Notes: a model not told the origin generated them from the letters alone. A stretch of 64,000 nucleotides of DNA from Nitrospira sp. (GCA_030123625.1 CP126121.1:4566179-4630178), one strand, 5' to 3'; positions 1 through 9,058 are shown, counted from the first letter of the stretch. Translations and numbers: made by a program.

Positions 1-1113
1 CGAAGCGAGGGCATCGTGCACTTCCATTTTGACTTGGTTGAGCACCGATCTCATGCGCAACGATTCTTGCTGCCACTGGCTTCTGGCTTGGGCGATGCGG
101 CCTTCACGCTGGGCTCCGTCGAAGATGGGTATCTGGAGAATCAGTGCCATATTGTAAGTATCGAGGGTGTTGTTCCACCGATTGCCGACAAGTCCATAAT
201 CTCCCTGGGCGACGAGCGATGGCACTCGTTCCCCCGTGATAGATGAATAGGCCAACTCAGAGGCTTTCACCCGAGTATGCTGTGCCTGAATCTCCGGCCG
301 TTGACTCAATGCCTCTTCCATCGCCCCTTGCGGCGTTGGTATACTCCGCACATCCTTCACCCATTCATCGGTCAAAATAAGCGGTATCTCCGTAGGCAGC
401 GCAAGTAGATTGATAAGACTCAGTTTGGCATGTTCAAGGTCATACCGCGCTGATGATCCCTGTTGCCTCTCAGCCGCTAATTGCGCTTCCAGTCGGGTGA
501 TATCGAGGCCCGTGGCGATTCCTCCTCGTTGTCGCTGCCTGACAATCTCAAGTAATTCATTCATGACCTGCTGATTCGTCTCATGCATGTTGATCATGGC
601 CATGGCCTTCAACCCTTCCATGTAGACCAAGGCCACCGTGGCCATCGCGTCGAACCGTTTGGCTTCCGATTCCTGTTCCGTCACGTGCAGAGATTCACGT
701 GAAGCCCGCCAGCGCTGGATCAGGCTGAGACTGAACAGATTTTGTGTCGCGCTGATTCTGGTATCCAAAATACTGAATGGATCGGTACGCACTGGAGACA
801 GGCCGATCGTTCCGAGAAATTGCGTTCGCCTGGTTTGCCTGACATCGGCCGAGATGTTGGGAAGCATCGCGCCCAATTGTGTCTGCACCTGGCCTTGGGC
901 CTCTTGAATCCGCTCCTTGTACAGAAGCACGTCGGGGTTGTTGTTGATCGCCGCCGCCAATGCCCCTTTCAAGGTAAGATTGAGCGGCTGACGTGTCTGT
1001 GACTGAGCGAGGCGACCGGATTCTCCGGTTGAAATGCCGGCCTGCGCCAGATCCGGGTCGAGTACAGGGACGACAAGCAGACAGAGCCCAAGCAGCGCCC
1101 ATGATGGGACCAT
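1..1113 (-). CDS. TolC-family outer membrane efflux protein (partial, C-terminus beyond window)
   Basis: Outer-membrane channel that would complete a type I secretion system with the two genes upstream. Reading from the ATG at 1113, 371 codons stay open to the window edge, so only the C-terminus is missing. A signal-like hydrophobic stretch begins the protein (WALLGLCLLVVPVL). It is followed by the usual TolC-type coiled-coil pattern, including LTLKGALAAAINNNPDVLL, which resembles the start of the family's first repeat, and later RPEIQAQHTRVKASELAYSS, typical of the second repeat. The start lies 3 bases after the HlyD stop codon, so the genes are co-transcribed and probably translationally coupled. 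Family assignment is strong; the exported substrate is unknown. Confidence 0.88.
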   Translation of the reverse strand, partial: MVPSWALLGLCLLVVPVLDPDLAQAGISTGESGRLAQSQTRQPLNLTLKGALAAAINNNPDVLLYKERIQEAQGQVQTQLGAMLPNISADVRQTRRTQFLGTIGLSPVRTDPFSILDTRISATQNLFSLSLIQRWRASRESLHVTEQESEAKRFDAMATVALVYMEGLKAMAMINMHETNQQVMNELLEIVRQRQRGGIATGLDITRLEAQLAAERQQGSSARYDLEHAKLSLINLLALPTEIPLILTDEWVKDVRSIPTPQGAMEEALSQRPEIQAQHTRVKASELAYSSITGERVPSLVAQGDYGLVGNRWNNTLDTYNMALILQIPIFDGAQREGRIAQARSQWQQESLRMRSVLNQVKMEVHDALAS

Positions 1114-1116
1114 CCG

Positions 1117-2511
1117 TTACCGCTCCCTCAGGCTTTCTTTCATGGATTTGAGCAAAGGGCTCAGGAGATATTCGATGATGCGGCGCTGACCGGTCTTGAT
1201 CTCAACAGTGACCGCCATCCCAGGCGAAAGATTCACCGGCTTGCCATCGACCTGGATCGTCGATTGATCCATACTGACTCTGGTTGGGTAGACGAGTCCG
1301 ATCTTTTCAAGAGGAGCCGCGTCATCGGAAACCGTCAGCACATGACCCGGAATCGTGCCATACAACGTGAACTGGAATGTTTCGACTTTGATCTCAACCG
1401 GCTGTCCTTCCCGCACAAATCCCACATCTTTATTTTCGACTTGCGCCTCGACTTCGACCGGATGGTCTTGAGGCACGACAATGAGCAACTGTTGCGCCGG
1501 GGTAACGACGCCACCGACGGTATGCACCGCTAACTGCTGCACGACGCCGTCGATCGGCGAGGTCAGCCGCTGCAAACCAGCCTTTTGACCTGCCTTCGTG
1601 ACCTCTTGTGCAAGAGAGGCGGCTTTGGTTTCGAGAGCCGACAGTTCCGCCTGTTTGATCTGTTGAAACTCCGACGCCATGGCTCGGTAGTGCTTTTCGG
1701 CTTCCGCAAGCGCCGCCCGGTCCTGTTCGAGCTTCTTCTTTTGTCCGGCCAACTCTTGAGTCTTGTCAATCCGCTGCCCTTCGGCTTGCAGGAAGTCCAT
1801 CTTGGTGACCGCTTCGTGCTCAAGCAGTTTCTTGTAAGCTTCGGCACGTTCTATCTCCATCGGCACCGTGGTTTCCAAACGGAGGATGTTCTCTTTGGTT
1901 TGTTCGAGCGCAGCTTGACGTTGATCGACAAGATGCTGTGCTGCTGCGATCTTGGCTTGATACTCGGCCAATTGGTCACGCAGCAGATGCTGTTGCAACA
2001 CCACGTAGGTTCCATCTGCGCCGGCAGGTGGCTCGAAAGTGGTTTGTCCCTTGATCAAGGCCCTTAACCTGGCCGCGTCCACTTTCGTCGCCCGATATTC
2101 ATTGAACGCCCGATCATGGTCGGCCCGATTGAGGGTCGAATCGAGCTCGATCAGCACTTCGCCTCGTTTGACCGTTTGTCCATCCTGCACATGAATTGAG
2201 GCAATCACGCCGGTTTCGTACGGCTGAATGATCTTCGAGTAGCCGCTGGGAATGATTTTGCCTTGCGCCGTGGCCACAATGTCGATCCAGCCCAATGTGG
2301 CCCACAACCCTGCCGCAGTGAAAACAGCCAAGATCGTCCAGAGGAGCGCTCGGCCGATTGGGGATGGAGGAATCTGCTGGATTTCCAATGCTGCCGGTAG
2401 AAATTCCATGGCCTGTCCACCGGGAACAGCGGAATCGCCCCGTCGGCTCGATTCGGCCTGCCACGTCGCCTTCCACACCGTCCAATATCTGCCGAACGCC
2501 CTCACGGCCAT
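1117..2511 (-). CDS. HlyD-family periplasmic adaptor of a type I secretion system
   Basis: Membrane fusion protein of 464 residues, the usual length for HlyD-type adaptors. It has a cytoplasmic N-terminus, one membrane span near residues 53-75 (LLWTILAVFTAAGLWATLGW), then a lipoyl/barrel-sandwich half (GVIASIHVQDGQTVKRGEVL). A long coiled coil rich in Glu, Gln, Lys and Ala covers about residues 120-290, the second lipoyl half follows (LTSPIDGVVQQLAVHTVGG), and a beta-barrel C-terminus ends the protein. It would bridge the inner-membrane ABC transporter encoded 12 bases upstream and the TolC-like channel encoded 3 bases downstream. An AGAGG-like ribosome site precedes the ATG at 2511. It is an adaptor of secretion rather than of RND efflux because its partner is an ABC protein. 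Confidence 0.93.
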   Translation of the reverse strand: MAVRAFGRYWTVWKATWQAESSRRGDSAVPGGQAMEFLPAALEIQQIPPSPIGRALLWTILAVFTAAGLWATLGWIDIVATAQGKIIPSGYSKIIQPYETGVIASIHVQDGQTVKRGEVLIELDSTLNRADHDRAFNEYRATKVDAARLRALIKGQTTFEPPAGADGTYVVLQQHLLRDQLAEYQAKIAAAQHLVDQRQAALEQTKENILRLETTVPMEIERAEAYKKLLEHEAVTKMDFLQAEGQRIDKTQELAGQKKKLEQDRAALAEAEKHYRAMASEFQQIKQAELSALETKAASLAQEVTKAGQKAGLQRLTSPIDGVVQQLAVHTVGGVVTPAQQLLIVVPQDHPVEVEAQVENKDVGFVREGQPVEIKVETFQFTLYGTIPGHVLTVSDDAAPLEKIGLVYPTRVSMDQSTIQVDGKPVNLSPGMAVTVEIKTGQRRIIEYLLSPLLKSMKESLRER

Positions 2512-2523
2512 TTGAGAGAACCT

Positions 2524-4695
2524 CTATCCCTTGCCTATCTGATGCACCTGTAATCGAGCATAGAAGCCGTCAAGGCGAAGGAGTTCATCATGCGATCCTT
2601 CCTCGACGATCTCTCCTTTGTCGACGACATAGATGCGATGCGCGGGCCGAACCGTACTTAGCCGATGCGCAATGATAAAGACCGTACGTCCCTGACAGAT
2701 CTGCGCCATGTTCCGTTGGATCACCGCTTCTGATTCGTAGTCCAATGCGCTGGTCGCCTCATCGAAAATCAGAATACGGGGATTCGCAACCAAGGCCCGC
2801 GCGATGGCGATCCGCTGACGCTGCCCGCCTGAAAGCGTGCATCCGTGCTCTCCGATCAGCGTGTCGTAGCCTTCCGCCAATTCCAGTATGAACTCGTGGG
2901 CCCCGGCCATTTTCGCTGCCTGAATCACGTGCTCCATCGCCAAGCCGGGATCGGTCAGCGCGATGCTGCTTCGGACCGAGCCGTTGAACAGAAAATTTTC
3001 CTGGAGCACGACTCCTACTTGCCTGCGCAGCCAGGCAGGATCGACCTGCGCCAAATCCGCTCCATCCACCAAAATGCGTCCACGCTCCGGCACATAGAGA
3101 CGCTGCAACAGCTTGGCAATGGTGCTTTTCCCGGATCCCGAACGTCCGACAATACCGATGACCTGTCCCGGCTCAACTGAAAATGACATCTTCCTGGTGA
3201 CTTCCGGCCCATCCGGCCGGTACCGAAACGTGACTTCTTCGAATCGAACCTGCCCCATGACCCGAGGCAACGTCGTTCGAGTGGGGTTATACGATGGTTC
3301 CGGCTGACTGTTGAGCACATCCCCCAACCGTTTCATCGAGATACCCACTTGTTGGAATTCCTGCCAAAGATTCACCAGCCGAAGAATCGGCCCCGTCACC
3401 TGTGCCGACAGCATGTTGAACGCGATCAACTGTCCGATACTCAGGTCTCCGTCGATCACACGATAGGCGCCCAGCCACAGCACCGCGACAGTGGTTACCT
3501 TTTGGACGCAGGTCGCGGATTGACCGGCTATCATCATCACGCTCGTCGCGCGGAAACTCGCCCGCACATAGCCGGCCAGTTGCTCTTCCCATCTCCGCAC
3601 AAGCGGAGGTTCGACCGCCATGGCTTTGACAGTTTGGATTCCGCTGACCACTTCGACTAAAAAAGCCTGATTTTCTGCACCCCGGTTGAACTTTTCATGC
3701 AAGCGCGCCCGGATGGCCGGAGTAATGGCCATCGACAGCAGGGCATAGACCGGGAGCGAAGCCATGACGACGAGCGAGAGCGTGGGACTGTATGCCCACA
3801 TGACCGTCAGAAAAACGGCGGTGAACACGATGTCCAACACCACCGTCACTGAATGACCGGTTAAGAATTGACGGATTTGTTCCAACTCACGTATGCGTGC
3901 GACCGTATCGCCGACACGCCGGGCTTCAAAATAGGCCATGGGGAGCGCCAGGATATGCCGGAAGAGTTGGGCGCCTAGACTGACATCGATCCGATTCGTC
4001 GTATGCGAAAACAGGTAGGTCCGAAGGCCGCCTACAATTGCTTCGAAGATCGCCAGCGTGATCATACCGATCGCCAACACATGGAGCGTCGTGAATCCCT
4101 TGTGTACAAGCACTTTATCGATGACAACTTGTGTGAAGAGCGGCGTCAACAAGGCAAAGAATTGAAGAAAGAACGAGGCGATCAGCACTTCCCCGAAGAA
4201 TTTTCGATATTTCAAGAGGGCTGGAAGAAACCAGGTGAAGTCGAACGTGAGATCTTGCGGATGGACATGGGCTCGTTTGGTAAAGAGCAGTAATTTCCCT
4301 GTCCATGTCGCTTCGAATTGCTGACGAGAGAGGACGAGCGGCCGTGCTTCGACCGGATCCTGAACCAGTACCTTCTCTGCGTCGACCTTCGCCAGCACGA
4401 CATAGCGGCCGTCAGCTCGCTTTGCCATGGCAGGCAGCGGTATCCCGTGGAGTTTACTCCATGCAGTTTTGAGTAGCCCGGCCTTCAAGCCAAGATGCTT
4501 GGCGGCACGCAGGAGGTCGGTATCGGAGAGAACCTGCCCGGACTGCGCAAACTGGTGGCTCAGCTGCGAGCCATCGGCAGGGAGGTCATGAAATCGAGCA
4601 ATAATGATGAGACAGGTCAGCCCGCTGTCGGTCGGCGCCCCATTCACAGAAGCAGCCGAAGTGTTATGTGCCCGTTGCGGTCCCGAATTGCTCAT
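2524..4695 (-). CDS. Type I secretion ABC transporter with degenerate C39-like domain
   Basis: Inner-membrane permease/ATPase, 723 residues from the ATG at 4695. An in-frame TTG at 4845 would add 50 residues; neither start has a strong ribosome site, and the shorter form matches the family better. Domains in order: C39-like peptidase domain (about 20-150), ABC transmembrane domain (about 170-440) and nucleotide-binding domain with Walker A GRSGSGKST near 517, signature LSGGQRQR near 619 and Walker B ILIFDEATSALD near 640. The peptidase domain reads DSG where active C39 enzymes have DCG, and GRYVVL where the catalytic His is expected. It is therefore most likely a non-cleaving substrate-binding domain as in HlyB. 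First gene of the operon with HlyD and TolC. Confidence 0.92.
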   Translation of the reverse strand: MSNSGPQRAHNTSAASVNGAPTDSGLTCLIIIARFHDLPADGSQLSHQFAQSGQVLSDTDLLRAAKHLGLKAGLLKTAWSKLHGIPLPAMAKRADGRYVVLAKVDAEKVLVQDPVEARPLVLSRQQFEATWTGKLLLFTKRAHVHPQDLTFDFTWFLPALLKYRKFFGEVLIASFFLQFFALLTPLFTQVVIDKVLVHKGFTTLHVLAIGMITLAIFEAIVGGLRTYLFSHTTNRIDVSLGAQLFRHILALPMAYFEARRVGDTVARIRELEQIRQFLTGHSVTVVLDIVFTAVFLTVMWAYSPTLSLVVMASLPVYALLSMAITPAIRARLHEKFNRGAENQAFLVEVVSGIQTVKAMAVEPPLVRRWEEQLAGYVRASFRATSVMMIAGQSATCVQKVTTVAVLWLGAYRVIDGDLSIGQLIAFNMLSAQVTGPILRLVNLWQEFQQVGISMKRLGDVLNSQPEPSYNPTRTTLPRVMGQVRFEEVTFRYRPDGPEVTRKMSFSVEPGQVIGIVGRSGSGKSTIAKLLQRLYVPERGRILVDGADLAQVDPAWLRRQVGVVLQENFLFNGSVRSSIALTDPGLAMEHVIQAAKMAGAHEFILELAEGYDTLIGEHGCTLSGGQRQRIAIARALVANPRILIFDEATSALDYESEAVIQRNMAQICQGRTVFIIAHRLSTVRPAHRIYVVDKGEIVEEGSHDELLRLDGFYARLQVHQIGKG

Positions 4696-5396
4696 AGAAT
4701 CTATGATGTACCGACTCAGCGATCTGAAGAAATGGATAACACCTTCAGGAGCTGCGAATGATGTAGCAACTGCCCTTTCCGAACGTTCGATTTCACGGCC
4801 TTCGGGTGAAATGGCTATGGAATGGTTGTTCGCCGATTGTACCAAGGGATCGAAACTGTTCTGACTCTCTTAGAGGGGGGACGGTCCAACGGAAGTGGTG
4901 TGGTCGGATCTAGAGCATCGCCGAATGGATGAGGTGCAGTGGCAGTTAGACAGTAGCGAACGCACGACTGAACCGCGGGATTCCATAACGTCGGGCAACA
5001 TGCACAATGAGTAGATAGCAAGGCTACTGAAGGTGGCACTATCTGCAAGCGGCTGCAAGAAAGTAAGGAAGGGTCAGCAACTGTCTACGCCGCTTCCTCA
5101 GTGCATATTCCTCTGCTGCGTTCATCAAGCCCAGGCCATTGTGACCTATTGGCATAGATACAAATTTCTTCAACGCCGGTGCGCTCAAACATGAGATGCT
5201 CACGCACGTAATTTCTGAAGGAATGCTTCTTCGATTTTTCACTCGCTGAACGAAAAAACGGACTGTTATGCGTCGATTTGATTTCAGCAACTGGAACGTC
5301 TAGGCGTCCATCTTTGTGAGACGAACGATAGATCTCAAGTTGCTGAAGGTAAGTGCGGAGAGGTAAGCGTTCTAACTCTGAAAGGAGGAACATCGC
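4696..5396. other. Divergent intergenic region, no gene recognised
   Basis: About 700 bases separate the leftward secretion operon from the rightward pair at 5397. The region must hold both promoters, but no convincing -35/-10 pair was picked out. The only clear element is the strong ribosome site AAAGGAGG at 5381-5388 for the gene at 5397. Short open frames here lack ribosome sites and have unbiased third codon positions, so none is called. Confidence 0.5.
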
Positions 5397-6392
5397 GTGG
5401 GGCATTTTACGACGAAGGGAAAACTGTTTCGCGAAGGAACTGATCTCAGTGCCTTCGGGTCGCTCGATGTCACGGTGACGGCCGCCGGCACGACGGTTGA
5501 ACAAACCGCGCCTCCATCCCTGCCGGATGCCGACGGAGTGTTGCGGTCTTTTCTGTATTGGGATACCGGCCGCCGCATCACCGGAAAACGGAAAGTCCGC
5601 TGGACCTTTCACCATCCCACCAATTGGTCGGAGTGGCCTGCTGCGGCCTACTATGGCATTCCACCAACCGGGCCGGGCGGGACGGCCCGCGTGGTGGTGG
5701 ATGCCCACTGGGTCGGGACCGGGCCGATCAATCCCACGCCGATCGACGGACCCGGCAGCACTTTCGTCAATGGTCCCGGCGGTACGCCGGTCGCCTGGCC
5801 CGGCGATGGCGACGATCATGTCGTCAGGACACAATGGGGCTCGGCAACAATCCATGCGAAAGACCATCTGCAGCGCAACATAGGCGACCCGTTGCTGGAC
5901 TTTTCTTCATGGCAGCAGCTGGCGTACGGAGGGGATGCCGCCGGCTACTTCGAGGAAAATGATGACGATATCACCTCGGGTGGAGGGGTGACGGGCATTG
6001 CTAATTCGACGTCTCCGTTTTTCACGGTTGCGCAGAACAGCGGCAGTTTTCTGATGGCCGGGTATGTCGTACCGGTCAAATCCGGAATCGATATCTTCAA
6101 AAAACTGATTGAAGTCATCCGGGCCTATGATCTAGGCAAGTTCATCGATAAAGGTGACCCCTCTCCCGAAGATATCATCAGGTTGAAACTGATCAGTGAG
6201 TCGCTTGATGTGGTGCGTGGCGGAACCGTTACGGATTTCGATGCGTTCGAAGGCCTGCTCGATGCGGCTAAGAAAATGAAGCCGGCCGAGCTCAAGCGCA
6301 CCATTGCAGGCACCAAAGCGACCGTGCTGCGCGGCCAGGCCGTCGTGAAAACCTTGGAGGCACTGGCCAAAAAAACCAAGCCTCGGACATAA
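5397..6392 (+). CDS. Unrecognised 331-residue protein paired with a radical SAM enzyme
   Basis: Starts with GTG, 8 bases after a strong AAAGGAGG site. I do not recognise the family. The first roughly 225 residues are rich in Gly, Pro, Thr, Asp and aromatics with alternating patterns suggesting beta structure (for example GPGGTARVVVDAHWVGTGP). The last roughly 100 residues look helical, with charged amphipathic segments and a Lys-rich tail (ALAKKTKPRT). There is no signal peptide, membrane span, Cys cluster or RTX nonapeptide repeat. The stop lies 5 bases before the radical SAM gene, so the two are almost certainly one transcript. A modified substrate, an exported protein or a partner of the enzyme are all possible; none is shown by the sequence. 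Confidence 0.8.
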   Translation: MGHFTTKGKLFREGTDLSAFGSLDVTVTAAGTTVEQTAPPSLPDADGVLRSFLYWDTGRRITGKRKVRWTFHHPTNWSEWPAAAYYGIPPTGPGGTARVVVDAHWVGTGPINPTPIDGPGSTFVNGPGGTPVAWPGDGDDHVVRTQWGSATIHAKDHLQRNIGDPLLDFSSWQQLAYGGDAAGYFEENDDDITSGGGVTGIANSTSPFFTVAQNSGSFLMAGYVVPVKSGIDIFKKLIEVIRAYDLGKFIDKGDPSPEDIIRLKLISESLDVVRGGTVTDFDAFEGLLDAAKKMKPAELKRTIAGTKATVLRGQAVVKTLEALAKKTKPRT

Positions 6393-6397
6393 TCACG

Positions 6398-7963
6398 ATG
6401 GGACGCCATGTGCTGCTGGTCGGGTATGAAGACCAGGATAACCTTGGGATTCGGTACCTCTCCAGTCGCCTGCTGCAACAGGGCCATCACACCCGGATCG
6501 TTGCGTTCGGCAACGATCCGGGACCGTTACTGCGCATCATTCAAACCGAACGACCTGATGTCGTAGGATTTTCCCTAATCTTCCAATACATGGTGCCGCA
6601 ATTCGCGACGGTGATTCGCGCGTTGCGTGCCGCCGGTGTACAGGCACATTTCACCATCGGCGGACACTATGCTTCCTTCGAACCGGCCGAATTGCTGCGA
6701 CACATTCCGGAACTCGACTCCGTGGTTCGTTTCGAGGGCGAAGACACGTTGAGCGACATCGTTGAGCAATTCGACCGTCCTTCCCTATGGCGGGCAATTC
6801 CCGGCATCGCCTGCCTGGATCACGGTAAGACTATTCTCAATCCTCCTCGACAGGGTCGGACCCACATCGATGATTTCCCCGAACCGGATCGTCGCGACAT
6901 CGACTATCGGCGACAGGACCTTCCTACCGCATCGGTGTTGGCATCACGCGGGTGTCCATGGAAATGTTCATTTTGTTCCATCATCACCTTCTATGAAGCG
7001 AACGGCACGACAGGTCGCCGTCGTCGTAATCCGGCCAAGGTCGTGGATGAAGTGGAATATTTGGTGCGGGACCGTGGCGCCAAGTTGATTTTGTTCCAGG
7101 ACGACGATTTTCTCGCCGGCGGCACGGAGGCCAAGATCTGGGCCAAAGCGGTGGCCTCCGAAATCGTTCGCCGCGGGCTGGAGCAAGAGATGCGCTGGAA
7201 GATTGCCTGTCGATCGGATGAAATCCGCGCAGATCTCCTGACGCCTCTCGTCGCCGCGGGACTATGCCACGTCTATATGGGCGTTGAAGGCGGGGATGAA
7301 ACGAGCCTTGCGGCACTCAACAAGCATTTGAAACCGGATGTCCATCTTCGTGCAGGACGGATTCTGCGCGATTTAGACGTGAGCTTCGATTTCGGGTTTA
7401 TGTTGCTTGAGCCTTGGTCCACTGTGCAGACGGCGCGCAACAACATGGAATTCCTCCGAACGTTCACCGATGACGGCTGGGCCGTGGCGGGATTTTGCCG
7501 AACCTTGCCGTACGTGGGAACGCCGATCGAAAAACGGTTGCGAGAAGAAGGCCGCCTCAACGGATCGTCGTTGGAGGCTGAATATCGGTTCCTCGATCCG
7601 CGCGTCGACCTGCTGTGGGACTTCTGCTTAATGGCGTTCGAAGGACGGAATTTCGGCAAACATGCGACGTGGAACGTCCTGCGAGGATTGTTGTTCGACA
7701 CTCATCTCGATATGCCGGGCCGCCGCCGTGACCCGGATCGTGATGCGGCCTCCAGAGCATTGGTTCAGTCATCCAACGGCGTCATGTTGGATGTATTGGA
7801 AAGCGCGCTCGATCTGATCGAATCCGGTGAAGCTCAATCGTTGGAACACCGGGAATTGGTGGATCTGGCTAAATTTGCCCGAGCCGAAGATCAGAGCATC
7901 CGACGCCAACTCACCGCGATGGAGCGAGTCACCGAATCCGCCTGCGAGATGCTCTTCCGCTGA
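6398..7963 (+). CDS. B12-binding-domain radical SAM protein
   Basis: Enzyme of 521 residues. An N-terminal Rossmann-like cobalamin-binding domain covers about residues 1-135 (starting HVLLVGYEDQDNLGIRYLS, with IGGHYASFEP near 88-97). It lacks the DxHxxG histidine, as is usual for class B radical SAM enzymes. The radical SAM core follows, with the cluster ligands Cys186, Cys190 and Cys193 in RGCPWKCSFC and a glycine-rich GVEGGDE segment later in the barrel. Known members of this superfamily methylate unreactive carbons or rearrange rings in natural products, peptides, lipids and pigments. The reaction here cannot be read from the sequence. It starts 5 bases after the unknown gene at 5397 and has no clear ribosome site of its own, suggesting coupling. 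Confidence 0.9.
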   Translation: MGRHVLLVGYEDQDNLGIRYLSSRLLQQGHHTRIVAFGNDPGPLLRIIQTERPDVVGFSLIFQYMVPQFATVIRALRAAGVQAHFTIGGHYASFEPAELLRHIPELDSVVRFEGEDTLSDIVEQFDRPSLWRAIPGIACLDHGKTILNPPRQGRTHIDDFPEPDRRDIDYRRQDLPTASVLASRGCPWKCSFCSIITFYEANGTTGRRRRNPAKVVDEVEYLVRDRGAKLILFQDDDFLAGGTEAKIWAKAVASEIVRRGLEQEMRWKIACRSDEIRADLLTPLVAAGLCHVYMGVEGGDETSLAALNKHLKPDVHLRAGRILRDLDVSFDFGFMLLEPWSTVQTARNNMEFLRTFTDDGWAVAGFCRTLPYVGTPIEKRLREEGRLNGSSLEAEYRFLDPRVDLLWDFCLMAFEGRNFGKHATWNVLRGLLFDTHLDMPGRRRDPDRDAASRALVQSSNGVMLDVLESALDLIESGEAQSLEHRELVDLAKFARAEDQSIRRQLTAMERVTESACEMLFR

Positions 7964-8101
7964 AGGCGGGGGCCCATTCGTCACATGAGGCCATGTACGA
8001 CTCCAGCAAGAAGCGACAGAGGAATCTCGCCTGGGTTTAGTGTCCTGACTCAGAAATTCGTCGAAGAAGTCCGGCGTATAAAGTCGTCAGCAATCAAACA
8101 G

Positions 8102-8127
8102 GTTGCATCCTAAAATTAGGATACAAC
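8102..8127. promoter_or_regulatory. 26-bp palindrome, candidate operator of the downstream gene pair
   Basis: A near-perfect inverted repeat with 11 of 13 positions matching between GTTGCATCCTAAA and the reverse complement of the other arm, centred at 8114/8115. It lies 66 bases before the start of the gene at 8194, where an autoregulator of a small two-gene module would bind. There is no U-run, so it does not look like a terminator. Binding function is inference. Confidence 0.5.
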
Positions 8128-8193
8128 TCCGACTCACGAGAGCGGCTGGACAGTTCCCATATGTATCGGGATACGCCTATGTTACACTAGCGC

Positions 8194-8532
8194 ATGTCAA
8201 AACCAGCCGCTCATCAACCTGAACCTTTGTTCAAACTGTTGCCGGCGTATCTTGGCACGACGTCGATTGAGGAAGCCGTTCAAACCGCACGGGGCCGTCG
8301 GGTGCTCTGGCTTGAAATTTTATTGAACGATCAACTGGATCTCACACCCTGGCAAACCAATCCAGCTGTGCAAGAGGCCTATCAAACCGCCTGTCGATGG
8401 TACACACACTACCGCCGCCTGCTGACCTATCTCTTCGACCGTGTCCCTCTCCCCGCCGACTTCGGTCCGATAGACTTCCGTGAGTATCGAACGTTCGCCG
8501 AAGCGGTCTACTTTGCCTATGCTCACCACTGA
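8194..8532 (+). CDS. Small unknown protein preceding a nucleotidyltransferase-like gene
   Basis: 112 residues, not recognised. It is soluble-looking, rich in aromatics and Leu, without Cys clusters or a membrane span. Helical segments are likely (EEAVQTARGRRVLWLEILL and TACRWYTHYRRLLTYLF). The last 14 bases overlap the start of the next gene, so the two are translationally coupled. Together with the palindrome upstream, the arrangement resembles a toxin-antitoxin-type module whose second gene is a nucleotidyltransferase, but no HEPN or DNA-binding motif is evident in this protein. Confidence 0.7.
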   Translation: MSKPAAHQPEPLFKLLPAYLGTTSIEEAVQTARGRRVLWLEILLNDQLDLTPWQTNPAVQEAYQTACRWYTHYRRLLTYLFDRVPLPADFGPIDFREYRTFAEAVYFAYAHH

Positions 8533-9058
8533 GCATCTCATCGAGCTGCTCACCCGGTACGTTGCCGATTCCGACACTCCTGTAGACCTCCTCCTCGTCG
8601 GCGCGTTAGCCCTGCACGCCTACGGAGTTCCTGCTCGGGTCACTCACGATGTCGACGCCGAATTACAAGGCCCGGTGATGCCGCTGAGAGATTATCTGAT
8701 GTCCAAGAACATTCCGGCTGACCTGACCCAAAATTTTTCCGGTTGGTCGGTCGTCGCCATGCCTCCAGGATACCGGGACCGTGCCGTCGCTCTCATCAAC
8801 CGACCTCGTCTGCGTATCCGTGTCCTGTCGCCCGTCGATTTCGTGATTGCCAAGCTTCGCCGTGGAACAGAGCTGGATCTTGACGATGCATTTCTGGTGG
8901 CTCGACAGCACCACCTATCCACCGAGATCATTCGGAACAGCACTCGGGAAGCTCTCGGCGCCTCACCGCAAGACACCGCGCTCTTTCTGTTTCAGAAGAC
9001 GGTTGATCTCTTTTGCAATGGCCTCACGCTAATGGACCAGAAAGACCGGACCAAGTAA
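8519..9058 (+). CDS. Nucleotidyltransferase-like protein (AbiEii/DUF6036-type)
   Basis: 179 residues from the ATG at 8519, which overlaps the preceding gene by 14 bases. An in-frame upstream ATG at 8480 lies deep inside that gene and is less likely. The N-terminal half holds LLLVGALALHAYGVPARVTH followed by DVDAEL, which matches the nucleotidyltransferase pattern of a small-residue turn and a D-x-D metal-binding pair; the usual GG is GA here. A later segment, SPVDFVIAKLRRGTELDLDD, resembles the middle of AbiEii and related folds, where a Lys and a following acidic cluster are conserved. In such families the enzyme transfers a nucleotide to a partner protein or tRNA. Its target is unknown. Confidence 0.75.
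   Translation: MLTTEHLIELLTRYVADSDTPVDLLLVGALALHAYGVPARVTHDVDAELQGPVMPLRDYLMSKNIPADLTQNFSGWSVVAMPPGYRDRAVALINRPRLRIRVLSPVDFVIAKLRRGTELDLDDAFLVARQHHLSTEIIRNSTREALGASPQDTALFLFQKTVDLFCNGLTLMDQKDRTK

Noticed and set aside
4696..4845. N-terminal extension of the ABC transporter to the TTG at 4845
   Set aside because: The C39-like domain begins normally after the ATG at 4695, and the extra 50 residues match nothing in the family; kept only as an alternative start.
4815..5048. Cys-containing small frame upstream of the ABC transporter, considered as an exported peptide precursor
   Set aside because: It would need a TTG start without a ribosome site, shows no leader or GG-type cleavage motif, and the transporter's peptidase domain is inactive.
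5031..5052. Possible sigma-54 promoter (TGGCAC followed by TGCA)
   Set aside because: The GG and GC dinucleotides are 8 bases apart instead of the required 10.
5085..5395. Minus-strand open frame of about 100 codons beginning MFLLSELERLPLRTYLQQLE
   Set aside because: It reads somewhat like a protein, but it has no ribosome site, its third codon positions show no GC bias unlike neighbouring genes, and its start lies on the opposite strand of the ribosome site of the gene at 5397.
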